Of a stretch of DNA of 64,000 nucleotides, positions 25,567 through 33,748 are shown piece by piece (the first letter of the stretch is position 1; every line of letters starts with the position of its first letter). Made by a program: the position numbers and the translations under genes. Origin of the DNA: Deltaproteobacteria bacterium (GTDB taxonomy: Bacteria; Desulfobacterota; Binatia; UBA9968); NCBI GenBank assembly GCA_016210115.1, contig JACQUW010000159.1, positions 1 through 64,000 of the forward strand. The letters run 5' to 3'. Below the pieces are notes generated by a model, which worked only from the letters and a program-made list of their open reading frames with translations, was not told the DNA's origin and did not search any database.

Positions 25567-26556
25567 ATGTTTAATAGAATGCGCCCAAAATTGCAACCGA
25601 CTTTCTTTTTGTTTCTGCTGGCGCTCGTTCTCAGCGTAACCCCGAAACTTTTCTGTCAGGAGACCATTCGAGTTGCTGTTCCGTTGTTCCCGCTCCTCGC
25701 CTTCCCCACCTTTGTAGCGCATGAAAAAGGTTTCTTCCAAAAGGAAGGGTTGAGAGCTGAAATCGTTCGCATCAACAGCACCCCGACAACGTTTCAAACA
25801 TTGATATCCGGCGGAGTTCACATAGCCGTGGGCGCGCCCGGCGGGCTTGTTACTTTGAACCTGCAAGGGATCGACGTCGTCGCCATTGGAAGCTGGGATA
25901 ACGTCATGCCGTATATTCTTGCGACCCGGGAGCCGATAAGCGACCTCCAACAGTTGCGCGGAAAGAGATTGGGAGTGAATCGCCCGGGCAGCACGCCGTG
26001 GCTCATCATGCGCGTCATGCTGGAAGATGCCGGCCTGGCCAAAGATATCAAAATGATGCCTCTGGCGGGAGGCTCCCAGGAGAGGCTCTCCGCCCTTAAG
26101 AGCGGCGCCATTGATGCGGCGCCTGTTTCTTGGGCCCTCGAACCCACGTTGAGAAAGATGGGTCTCCACCCTTTCAAAGGGAGCCGCCCTCCATTCATAA
26201 CCGGCGCCATTTGCGTCAAAAAATCCTACTTGCAGTCGCACCGTTCGACCGTAAAGGCATTTCTGAAAGGACTACTGGAAGCATCGCAGTATGTCCTGAC
26301 CGACAAGAAAGGAACATTTCCGATCCTTGCCAGGATTTTAAGGAGCGAGGACAAAGAAGGTCTCGAATATGTTTACGACTACATGCGCTCTTACGGCAGC
26401 CCCGGTCTTTACCCGCCCGAAGCATCGCTCAAGAATTTGTTGAGAATGTCAGCGTATGACGATCCGAGAGCGGCAGTTTTGCGGCCTGATATGATCATTG
26501 ACTTGTCTCTGCTGGAAGAACTCGGCCAGAGGAGTCCTCCGCCCGCCGGAAAATAG
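25567..26556 (+). CDS. NMT1/SsuA-like ABC substrate-binding protein
   Basis: 329 residues. A signal peptide (PTFFLFLLALVLSV core, cleavage near residue 30) precedes IRVAVPLFPLLAFPTFVAHE and the family segments LRGKRLGVNRPGS and AAPVSWALEP. The ligand is unknown; the family covers taurine, nitrate, aromatic sulfonates and thiamin precursors. It is followed by a MITE-like repeat and a bicupin gene on the same strand. No transporter subunits adjacent. Confidence 0.88.
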   Translation: MFNRMRPKLQPTFFLFLLALVLSVTPKLFCQETIRVAVPLFPLLAFPTFVAHEKGFFQKEGLRAEIVRINSTPTTFQTLISGGVHIAVGAPGGLVTLNLQGIDVVAIGSWDNVMPYILATREPISDLQQLRGKRLGVNRPGSTPWLIMRVMLEDAGLAKDIKMMPLAGGSQERLSALKSGAIDAAPVSWALEPTLRKMGLHPFKGSRPPFITGAICVKKSYLQSHRSTVKAFLKGLLEASQYVLTDKKGTFPILARILRSEDKEGLEYVYDYMRSYGSPGLYPPEASLKNLLRMSAYDDPRAAVLRPDMIIDLSLLEELGQRSPPPAGK

Positions 26557-26568
26557 GTCACGAAGACC

Positions 26569-26730
26569 AAAATCTCCCCTTACCCCTTCCTTCGTCTAGG
26601 CTCAGTGCATGCTTTTTTCAAAGAGGGGAACTCGGATAAAGAGAGAGGAGTTTCTAAGCACTTACAGTCCAATATCTTGCTTTTCTTCCGGAGATCATTC
26701 CCCTTTGAAAAGGGGAAAAGAGGGGGATTT
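26569..26730. repeat. MITE-like repeat with internal hairpin
   Basis: Imperfect terminal inverted arms AAATCTCCCC (from 26569) and GGGGGATTT (to 26730) enclose about 160 bases, including the 9-bp perfect hairpin TTCCCCTTT-GA-AAAGGGGAA at 26698-26717. No coding frame is convincing. Probably a non-autonomous mobile repeat that also acts as a hairpin between the two genes. Confidence 0.55.
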
Positions 26731-26757
26731 GAATTTCTGCTTAAGGAGTGACTGAAG

Positions 26758-27855
26758 ATGTCCAAAACCGCCGCGAAGTTTGACGAGTGGTATGTAAGGA
26801 GTTCGTACGAAGAATTCGTACAACAAGAGGGCGTGCCGCTGTATGAAGGAAGCGCTCTCGAAGACCTTGCGACGCTCGAGCTCGGAGACTGGGAGCGGAG
26901 AGGCGGAAAAGCCGCTTACACCCGGATGGGTGAGCAGGAAAATTACTCGCTTCAGATTGTTGAAATCCCGCCCAAGGGCGAGCTCAAGCCCGAGCACCAC
27001 GTTTACGATGCCGTCATGTACGTTATGAAAGGGAGAGGCGCAACAGCGATATGGCAGGAAGGAGAACCCAGGCAAACCGTGGAATGGGAAGAGGGTTCGC
27101 TACTGGCCATCCCGCTTAATGCCTGGCACCAGGAGTTCAACAGCTCGGGTGACGAACCGTGCAGGCTCCTCTTCGGAACCAATATGGCGCACGTGATCAA
27201 TCTTTACCACAACTTTGATTTTGTTTTTAACAATCCTTTCTCGTTTCAAGACCGGTACTCCTCCTCCATGAAAGAGTTCTATACGGACGGAGGAATCCAG
27301 CGGAACCTGAGACTCTTTGAGACCAATTTCATACCGGACATTAGACGGTTTGCGCTGGATCCGTATCCGGAGCGCGGGATCAGGACATCCATTATGCGTC
27401 TATCCATGGCCAGTGTGTCTCTTGGAATCCACGTCATGAGCGTTTCCGAAGGAACATACGTGACGGCTCACAGACATGATCCGGGCGCTCATGTCATCGC
27501 GATCGAGGGTCAAGGCTATGAGCTCCTTTTCATGCCGGGAGAGGAAAACCGGCGGCGCAAAGTGCCGGCAGATCCTTACGCGGTCATCGCCCCCCGCCGA
27601 AACGAGTATCATCAGCATTTTAATACCGGCAAGGGGATTTACAGGATGCTTGCGTTTAGAGGCGTTTCGCTCCGATACGGGAGCGGCAGGAAGTATGATC
27701 CCGCTTACACCGCGCAGGACAAAGATCCCTACGCCTACGGCTTTAAGATAAGCTACGAAAAGGAAGATCCCGCTATAAGAGAAGAGTACTACCGCGAGCT
27801 GGAAAAGAATGGCATCACTTTAAGAATGGAGCCGGTAGATCAGGGCGGAGGGTGA
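26758..27855 (+). CDS. Bicupin protein, paralogue of the one at 20454
   Basis: 365 residues with the same two-domain plan: PEHHVYDAVMYVMKGRG then IPLNAWHQEFN in the first cupin, and TAHRHDPGAHVIAI then RNEYHQHFN in the second. The HxH and HQHFN histidines match those of the paralogue, supporting a conserved metal site. TTAAGGAGTGACTGAAG precedes the ATG. Upstream is an NMT1-like gene, downstream a GlcG-like gene. Function unassigned; dioxygenase or lyase chemistry is conceivable. Confidence 0.8.
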   Translation: MSKTAAKFDEWYVRSSYEEFVQQEGVPLYEGSALEDLATLELGDWERRGGKAAYTRMGEQENYSLQIVEIPPKGELKPEHHVYDAVMYVMKGRGATAIWQEGEPRQTVEWEEGSLLAIPLNAWHQEFNSSGDEPCRLLFGTNMAHVINLYHNFDFVFNNPFSFQDRYSSSMKEFYTDGGIQRNLRLFETNFIPDIRRFALDPYPERGIRTSIMRLSMASVSLGIHVMSVSEGTYVTAHRHDPGAHVIAIEGQGYELLFMPGEENRRRKVPADPYAVIAPRRNEYHQHFNTGKGIYRMLAFRGVSLRYGSGRKYDPAYTAQDKDPYAYGFKISYEKEDPAIREEYYRELEKNGITLRMEPVDQGGG

Positions 27856-27900
27856 GGGTCAGTTGTGCGTGATGCCGCCTCGGGATATATGGTGAGGACA

Positions 27901-28332
27901 ATGAGGACCATCACAGCATTGAAACTATCGGAAGAGGGAGCCAATGCCGTTCTTCAAGCAGCGCTCGAAAAGGCCAGGAGCTTCGGAGTATCTGTGAGCA
28001 TTGCCGTGGTCGATGACGGCGGGCACCTTATGTCTTTTGCTCGCATGGATGGAGTGGAGCTTTATACGATTGCGATTGCCCAGGCTAAAGGACGAGGCGC
28101 CGCCCTGACGCGTTTTCCAACCGGCAAAAAAAGCCCCACCGGCAATGAAAGAACCGATCATCACGCGCTCGCCATCACGCTCGCTGCAGGAACAGACTCC
28201 TTCGTGACAATACCCGGCGGCGCGCCGATCATTTTGGACGGGCATTGTCTGGGAGCAGTCGGTGTGAGCGGCGCGGGAGAAAAGGATAGGGAGATCGCGC
28301 TCTCCGCCGCCAGAGCGCTCGAGACCGGTTGA
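27901..28332 (+). CDS. GlcG/HbpS-like protein
   Basis: 143 residues from ATG 27901, preceded by GGTGAGGACA; GTG 27865 and ATG 27889 are alternatives. The fold signature is clear: SVSIAVVDDGGHLMSFARMDG, and a C-terminal AVGVSGAGEKDREIA. GlcG/HbpS-family proteins bind heme, cobalamin or aromatic ligands, and often accompany catabolic operons without a known reaction. It starts 45 bases after the bicupin stop. Confidence 0.82.
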   Translation: MRTITALKLSEEGANAVLQAALEKARSFGVSVSIAVVDDGGHLMSFARMDGVELYTIAIAQAKGRGAALTRFPTGKKSPTGNERTDHHALAITLAAGTDSFVTIPGGAPIILDGHCLGAVGVSGAGEKDREIALSAARALETG

Positions 28333-28385
28333 GTTGGGGGAGTTTCGAAAATCACAGTGCCCAACCCACATGGAGGGGAATACAA

Positions 28386-29378
28386 ATGAAAATCCCGAAA
28401 ATCATTCTGATACTGAGCATCGGCTTTTCTGCAATCGCCTGGTGGGCGCGTCCCGCTGCTGCTTTGGACAACATCGTAATTGGATACCCCACCACCAGCA
28501 GTCAGTTCGTGCCCCTGTGGTTTGCGAAGGATGCCGGTCTTTATGAAAAGCATGGTCTGGATAGCAAACTGGTCTACATACAAGGGGGCAGCCTTCTCCT
28601 TCAAGCGATGCTGGCAGGCCAGGTTCAGAGCGCTCAGACAGGAGTAACTGAAGTTGTTCTCGCGGCCCTGCGCGGCGCGGACATGAAATTCCTGGGCATT
28701 ACGGCGAAGATTTTTCCCTATACCTTGATTGGGTCAAAAGAAGTGAAGAGCGCCGGCGAGTTAAAACGAGGGAAAATAGCGGTCAATCGGCTCGGCAGCG
28801 ACGTGAGCGCGGTAGGAACGCGGATGGCGTTAAGAAAGCTCGGCCTGAATCCTGAAAAGGACGTCACGATGCTTCAAGTCGGCGGCTCTCCGCAGCGTTT
28901 GGCCGCGCTGCAGTCGGGGAGCGTTCAGGGCGCTGCGCTCGACTTCATGTCGGCCTTGAGGCTGGCGAAGCAAGGTTTTAACGTCTTATCCCAGGTGAAT
29001 CTGAACTATCCATACCTCGGACTGCTCATCTCCGGAAGGTTCTTGCGCGAAAACCAGCCTGCGGCCGAGGCCTTTGTCAAAGCCTTCACCGAGGCGATAG
29101 CGCGCTTCAAAAACAACCGGGAGGAAGGCATCAGAGCCATCTCCCGCTATATGAAAACCAACGAAGCGGACGTTTTGAGCAAAGCCTATGATTTCATCTC
29201 CAAAGACTTCTATGGCGAGACCCTGGAGCCGGACGCCGAGGCTTTTCGAAATTTGCTCGACGAGATTGGCGAAAGAGAACCGGCGGCCCGAAAAGCTTCC
29301 GTTCACCAGTTCTTCGACCTGAGCATCGTTCGGAAACTTGAAAAGGAAGGCTTCTTTAAAGCCATTTACAAAAAGTGA
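28386..29378 (+). CDS. NMT1/SsuA-like ABC substrate-binding protein
   Basis: 330 residues from ATG 28386, with GGAGGGGAATACAA upstream. Signal peptide MKIPKIILILSIGFSAIAWW, cleavage near residue 26 (ARPAAA), then NIVIGYPTTSSQFVPLWFAK. Fourth member of this family in the window, again without permease or ATPase beside it. Part of the bicupin-GlcG-binding protein-racemase-like-CoA synthetase run on the plus strand. Confidence 0.88.
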   Translation: MKIPKIILILSIGFSAIAWWARPAAALDNIVIGYPTTSSQFVPLWFAKDAGLYEKHGLDSKLVYIQGGSLLLQAMLAGQVQSAQTGVTEVVLAALRGADMKFLGITAKIFPYTLIGSKEVKSAGELKRGKIAVNRLGSDVSAVGTRMALRKLGLNPEKDVTMLQVGGSPQRLAALQSGSVQGAALDFMSALRLAKQGFNVLSQVNLNYPYLGLLISGRFLRENQPAAEAFVKAFTEAIARFKNNREEGIRAISRYMKTNEADVLSKAYDFISKDFYGETLEPDAEAFRNLLDEIGEREPAARKASVHQFFDLSIVRKLEKEGFFKAIYKK

Positions 29379-29463
29379 CGCCGCATCAAATTGCACCGAC
29401 ACAGCCAAACTAGGAGAAATTGAGCGCTGTCAGTGATCGAACTGAGAACGGAGGAGGTGAGGT

Positions 29464-30168
29464 ATGATTCGTGTCGCATTTGCTATCGGAGGTTATCCTC
29501 CCGAAGAACATAAGCGCCGAGCCGATGTCGCTCTGTCCTATTCGACTTCCGAAGTTCAGGTCGGAATAGTGGACGTGAAAGCATCGCCGTATTTCTACGG
29601 CATGACGCCCGCAGAGATCCAGCTTGTCGCGCCCGCATATATTGATTGCTATAAGACGGCCGAACAAGAGGGCTACGACGCCGTGGTTCCTCTAGGCATG
29701 CTCGACCTGGGAGTTGATGGCGGGAAATCGGCTGTCGATATTCCGGTCGTCGGTCCTACCGAAGCCTGCCTTCACATCGCATCCGTTATCGGCGACCGCT
29801 TCGGGCTCATGGTTTATCACGAGAGCCTGGTCGCCTTCTCGCGCGCGATCGTTCGAAGATACGGGATGGAGCACCACGTCGTCGGTTTTGGCGTGAGCGG
29901 CTTTGATCTGCCCGATCTGGCCGCGCATCACGACGAAGTTGTCGAAAACTTCGTGCGGGAGGCCCGCGCCCTCGTGGCAAAAGGAGCCGAGGTGATCATT
30001 CCTATGGGAATCAGCCAATGCCCGGTTCACATCAACCCCGGCTGGCTTCAAGACCAGTTGGAGGTTCCCGTTGTGGAAGGCTTTGGCGCTCCTATCCGCA
30101 TGGCTGCCCTTTTGGTAAGTCTCGGCCTAACGCAGAGTCGCGCCCGCTGGCCCAAGTCAAGAACCTAG
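29464..30168 (+). CDS. Asp/Glu/hydantoin racemase-fold protein lacking the first catalytic cysteine
   Basis: 234 residues. The overall pattern (IDCYKTAEQEGYDAVV, VGPTEACLHIAS, an ARALVAKGAEVIIPMG segment) fits the Asp/Glu racemase superfamily, which also includes hydantoin racemase, maleate isomerase and arylmalonate decarboxylase. Where the first catalytic Cys is expected the sequence reads PLGMLDLGVDGG (76-87), with no Cys. The second site region has Cys186 in IPMGISQCPVH. A one-cysteine decarboxylase-like or noncatalytic role is therefore more likely than racemisation. GGAGGTGAGGT precedes the ATG. Next gene is an acyl-CoA synthetase. Confidence 0.75.
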   Translation: MIRVAFAIGGYPPEEHKRRADVALSYSTSEVQVGIVDVKASPYFYGMTPAEIQLVAPAYIDCYKTAEQEGYDAVVPLGMLDLGVDGGKSAVDIPVVGPTEACLHIASVIGDRFGLMVYHESLVAFSRAIVRRYGMEHHVVGFGVSGFDLPDLAAHHDEVVENFVREARALVAKGAEVIIPMGISQCPVHINPGWLQDQLEVPVVEGFGAPIRMAALLVSLGLTQSRARWPKSRT

Positions 30169-30197
30169 CGGCTTGGCAGTCGACGTAAGGGAACACT

Positions 30198-31820
30198 ATG
30201 TGGACTGATCAGTGGACTGGGAAGACCATCGGCGCGGCGCTCTCTGAGGCGGCCCGGCGCTATGGCGAACGAGTCGCCATGGTATTTGAGGATGGACCGG
30301 TAAGCTTCAGCGATCTCCATAAGACCTCCGGCCTGGTAGCCCGCGCCTTCCTCAATCTTGGCGTGAAGCGCGGTGACACGGTCGCGATCTGGATGGCCGG
30401 TTATGTCGAGTGGGCGTATCTCTATTATGGGCTGGCCAGGATAGGCGCCGTGATGGTGCCCGTAAACACCCGCTTCAAGCCCGAGGAAGTTGAGTACATA
30501 CTCAACAAATCGAGAGCGCGTTTACTGGTCTTCAAGGATGAGCCTCAGAGAAAGGACTACCTTGCCGTTCTCAACGAGCTCTGTCCTGAGATCGGCGCCG
30601 GCCTGGGCACTGGCGCTGTGTCGAGATTACCCAACCTTCAAGAACTCGTTGCGGTTTCAAACAGGCAATTGCCGGGCTGTGTCTCGTTTTCCGAATTCCT
30701 TGCGGCTGCTTCCACAGTCCCGGAAGAAAAACTGGTTGAGGCGGAGAGGCGCGTCAAAAGCGAGGATACAGCACTCCTCCAATTTACATCGGGAACAACC
30801 GCCATGCCGAAAGGCGCGATGCTGTATCACATGGCAATGCTCAGAGGGGCTTACTACTGCAGCCAGCCGCTCCGGCTTTCGGAAGAAGACCGTTTTTTCA
30901 GTCCACAACCGTTCTTTCACGCGGGCGGATCCATTCAGGTCATGCTCGCGCCCGTGGTTACCGGCTGCACGATGATTGTTCAAGCCTACTTTGATCCTGC
31001 CGAAGCACTCCGATTGATGGAAGAATACCGCTGCTCGACAACGATGGGACATCAGCCCCATTATATCGAGTACCTGAATCATCCTGATCTCAAGAAGCGG
31101 AGACTAAAGCTCGAGAAAGGCATGATTTTCGCCTCACCGGATGTAAACCGCAGGGTTTATGAAGAGCTCGGCATCCGTTTTCTGATCAGCCCCTACGGGC
31201 TGACAGAAACCCATCTGTCGGGAACCAGTTGCCGCATGGACGATAATCTGGAAAAGCGCCTAGCCACGGTAGGCCGGACTCACCCTGGAGTGGAGTTGGG
31301 CATAAGGGCTCCAGATGGCCCGGAATTTCTATCCCGGGGTGAAAAAGGCGAGGTCTGCATTCACGGCTGGGGCATCATGAAAGGCTACTTTGACGACCCT
31401 GTAAAGACAGAAGCCGTGCTCGACAGGGATGGCTGGTTGCGAACCGGAGATCTCGGTGCCATCGATTCGGATGGATACCTGCAGTTGATCGGCCGCATCA
31501 AAGACATGATCAGAGTGGGAGGTGAAAATGTTGCCGCGGCTGACGTTGAGGCTTTTTTGTTGCGCCATGAAAAAGTCAAGCAGGCGGTCGCTGTAGGCGC
31601 TCCAGACTCTCGTCTCGGCGAGGTTTGCGTCGCGTTCATCGAACTCAAGCGGGATGCGGAGGCGACGCAAGCGGACATCATCCGGTATTGCCAGGCAGGA
31701 CTGGCAAGCTTTAAAGTGCCGCGGCAGGTCCGGTTTGTGCGCGAGTGGCCGATGAGCGGGACCGGAAAAATTCAGAGATTTCTGCTGAAGGAGTCTCTGG
31801 CGGCAAACACTGATCGTTAA
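30198..31820 (+). CDS. AMP-binding acyl-CoA synthetase/ligase
   Basis: 540 residues. ANL-family motifs in order: TSGTTAMPKGAML (the ATP-binding loop) near 197-209, YGLTETH near 332, WLRTGDLG, GRIKDMIRVGGENV and the C-terminal catalytic lysine in GTGKIQRF. It forms an acyl-CoA from a carboxylic acid, ATP and CoA. End of the plus-strand run that began with the bicupin; 29 bases after the racemase-like gene. Substrate cannot be told. Confidence 0.9.
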   Translation: MWTDQWTGKTIGAALSEAARRYGERVAMVFEDGPVSFSDLHKTSGLVARAFLNLGVKRGDTVAIWMAGYVEWAYLYYGLARIGAVMVPVNTRFKPEEVEYILNKSRARLLVFKDEPQRKDYLAVLNELCPEIGAGLGTGAVSRLPNLQELVAVSNRQLPGCVSFSEFLAAASTVPEEKLVEAERRVKSEDTALLQFTSGTTAMPKGAMLYHMAMLRGAYYCSQPLRLSEEDRFFSPQPFFHAGGSIQVMLAPVVTGCTMIVQAYFDPAEALRLMEEYRCSTTMGHQPHYIEYLNHPDLKKRRLKLEKGMIFASPDVNRRVYEELGIRFLISPYGLTETHLSGTSCRMDDNLEKRLATVGRTHPGVELGIRAPDGPEFLSRGEKGEVCIHGWGIMKGYFDDPVKTEAVLDRDGWLRTGDLGAIDSDGYLQLIGRIKDMIRVGGENVAAADVEAFLLRHEKVKQAVAVGAPDSRLGEVCVAFIELKRDAEATQADIIRYCQAGLASFKVPRQVRFVREWPMSGTGKIQRFLLKESLAANTDR

Positions 31821-31832
31821 TGGTTAATGGCA

Positions 31833-31862
31833 AATAGTCAACAGGAAAGACCAATGACTATT
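31833..31862. repeat. Intergenic inverted repeat AATAGTCA/TGACTATT
   Basis: An 8-base inverted repeat (31833-31840 and 31855-31862) lies between the convergent stops of the synthetase and the LysR gene, in a region of GGTTAATGG/CCAATGAC-type short words. It may serve as a bidirectional terminator. The same word family recurs at 57802, 58840 and 59397. Confidence 0.5.
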
Positions 31863-31889
31863 GACCAATTCACGGTTTTTAAACCGTCT

Positions 31890-32798
31890 TTAGACCTTGG
31901 CAATCTTGCCGCGCCACTGGCGAAGAAGTGCCAGGAAAGCCTGCGCACTGCTCGAAAGCGGCCTTTGCTTGTTGTAGATAATGAATGTTTTTCCCTCCAG
32001 GGTTAGCCCTGGAAGCTTGATCGGCTTGAAGTCGCCCTTTCTGAGCGCAGGCCGCACCACTTCATGATAGAGGATCCCTATCCCTAACTTCTTTCTCACG
32101 GCCTTTTTGATTTCTTCGGGTGACTCGCAGCGCATGCCTATATTGGGCTTAAATCCGAGACTCTTTAGCTGTTTGAGAGTTGTCTCAGTTGTGGATTTGA
32201 GTCCTTTGCTTCCGCGAATGATAAGAGGCGTCTTGGCCAGATCAAATAAGCTCAATTCCTTCTTTTTAGCAACCGGATGATCCGGAGCGGCAAAGGCTAT
32301 GAGCTTGTGTGTGCCGTAAGATTCGGAGATCAGATTAGGAGAGGGCACTACGTGATTGACCACTGCGAGTTCCAGCTCTCCTCGCAGGACCTTTCTCTCG
32401 ATGGACCGGCTGGAGCCCGCAAAGAGCCGGGTCCGTACCTTCGGATGACTCCTTTTGAAGACGTCCAGCGCCGAAGGAAGCAGGATCGCTGAAGGAGAAT
32501 AAGTCCCTCCTACCGCCAGAGTTCCACTGTTGCGTGAAGGAGAAACCGCAAGAAAATTCTTGTTGAGCTTGTCAACCTCTCTTAAGATTCCGTGGACATG
32601 GGTCAAAAATACCCGTCCATCCTCGGTCAGCTTGACGCCTCTCCCATGCCGCCAATAAAGGGCCACTCCAAATTCGTCCGCTAAAATCTTAAGCTGTTGT
32701 GAAATGGTCGGCTGGCTGACGCCCAGTTCGTCTGAGGCCTTACTGAGGTTGAGGTGTCGCGCCGCAGTCGCAAAAATTCGCAGTTGATTGAGTGTCAT
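31890..32798 (-). CDS. LysR family transcriptional regulator
   Basis: 302 residues. The N-terminal winged helix (MTLNQLRIFATAARHLNLSK, then GVSQPTISQQLK) and effector domain with LAVGGTYSPSAILLPSALD are typical. It is convergent with the CoA synthetase and divergent from the GNAT-like gene, with a 102-base gap upstream. Its targets may be the binding-protein/UbiD run or itself; nothing links it to the MurF-like cluster. Confidence 0.92.
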   Translation of the reverse strand: MTLNQLRIFATAARHLNLSKASDELGVSQPTISQQLKILADEFGVALYWRHGRGVKLTEDGRVFLTHVHGILREVDKLNKNFLAVSPSRNSGTLAVGGTYSPSAILLPSALDVFKRSHPKVRTRLFAGSSRSIERKVLRGELELAVVNHVVPSPNLISESYGTHKLIAFAAPDHPVAKKKELSLFDLAKTPLIIRGSKGLKSTTETTLKQLKSLGFKPNIGMRCESPEEIKKAVRKKLGIGILYHEVVRPALRKGDFKPIKLPGLTLEGKTFIIYNKQRPLSSSAQAFLALLRQWRGKIAKV

Positions 32799-32900
32799 GA
32801 AAAATTACCTCGTTCCATTGTGGCTGGTCGGGGTCGGAAATATCTGCTCCCTTTTACCTGACTTCTAAAAAAGAAACAAGCGCTCCATAACCAATGTTTT

Positions 32901-33740
32901 ATGGCCCTCTATAGAAAGAAGGCTATTGTGTTTCCGATCTCTTTGATAACCTTGACAGATTTTGTTCCACGCAGGTATAAGCAATGTTCATGTGACCGCG
33001 AGAGGAAATATCACTGGAGTTGCTCTCGAATTCTCACAGAGGGTTCTTATATTACACAAACAAACCTGCAGTGTCTCATTTTTAGGATCCGCGAATTGCA
33101 AAGAGCCGTCGGAACGGTGAGGCTGACCCTGACGGTTCCTGCGTGGCTCCTTAGAAAAAAATATCTGGTGTTGGTTAAAGACCTGCAATCCCCAGTTCCT
33201 CCGCTGCCCGTTGACCGTAAGATGAACTGGACACTCCTGACGGAATCCGTGCTTCCGCAGGCCCTGTCCATAAATCCTGCACTGACGGAGCACGAGATCC
33301 GACGCCGCTGGAGCGAGGGGCAGAACTGCCACTTGTGTTGGATCGAGGGACAGATAGCCCATTACAGATGGGACACGAGCAGGCCGGCTTACCTCCCCTA
33401 TCTTGGCAAGACGTTCGACGTTCACGAGGGAGATCTATTGATCACGGAAGCGTACACCCACGGCAAATTTCGCAATCTCGGCATCCACACGATCTCAAGC
33501 CTGCTTGCAATGCATCAGGCCAAAAACACGGGTTTCACACGCGTGATTGGGTTGGCAGCCTGCTGGAATTCACCCGCCCTGCGAGCGATGCGCAAGGCAG
33601 GGCGTCAGAGTGTCGGAACTGTCGGATATTGGCATGTTATAGGAACGCGTTATTACTTTGCCACTGGATCCGCGTCTTTCGATGACAAGGGCAACATGGT
33701 TATTCTCCGTAGCCAAGCTGCTGGTCAAGGCAGACTTTGA
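32901..33740 (+). CDS. GNAT-like acetyltransferase
   Basis: 279 residues as an open frame; the true start may be later, since the first 60 residues look poorly conserved and no good ribosome binding site is seen. The C-terminal half shows the acetyl-CoA-binding pattern GKFRNLGIHT followed by a helix and NSPALRAMRKAG, as in GNAT proteins. It ends 9 bases before the convergent stop of the first MurF-like ligase. A fragment of a second copy survives at 36738-36835. Probably acylates a product or intermediate of the ligase cluster; the acceptor is unknown. Confidence 0.65.
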   Translation: MALYRKKAIVFPISLITLTDFVPRRYKQCSCDRERKYHWSCSRILTEGSYITQTNLQCLIFRIRELQRAVGTVRLTLTVPAWLLRKKYLVLVKDLQSPVPPLPVDRKMNWTLLTESVLPQALSINPALTEHEIRRRWSEGQNCHLCWIEGQIAHYRWDTSRPAYLPYLGKTFDVHEGDLLITEAYTHGKFRNLGIHTISSLLAMHQAKNTGFTRVIGLAACWNSPALRAMRKAGRQSVGTVGYWHVIGTRYYFATGSASFDDKGNMVILRSQAAGQGRL

Positions 33741-33748
33741 AACCTCAG

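Noticed and set aside
20454-27855. Gentisate or homogentisate 1,2-dioxygenase for the bicupin genes
   Set aside because: Length is similar, but the expected metal-ligand glutamate and family signatures are not seen; only a bicupin label is supported.
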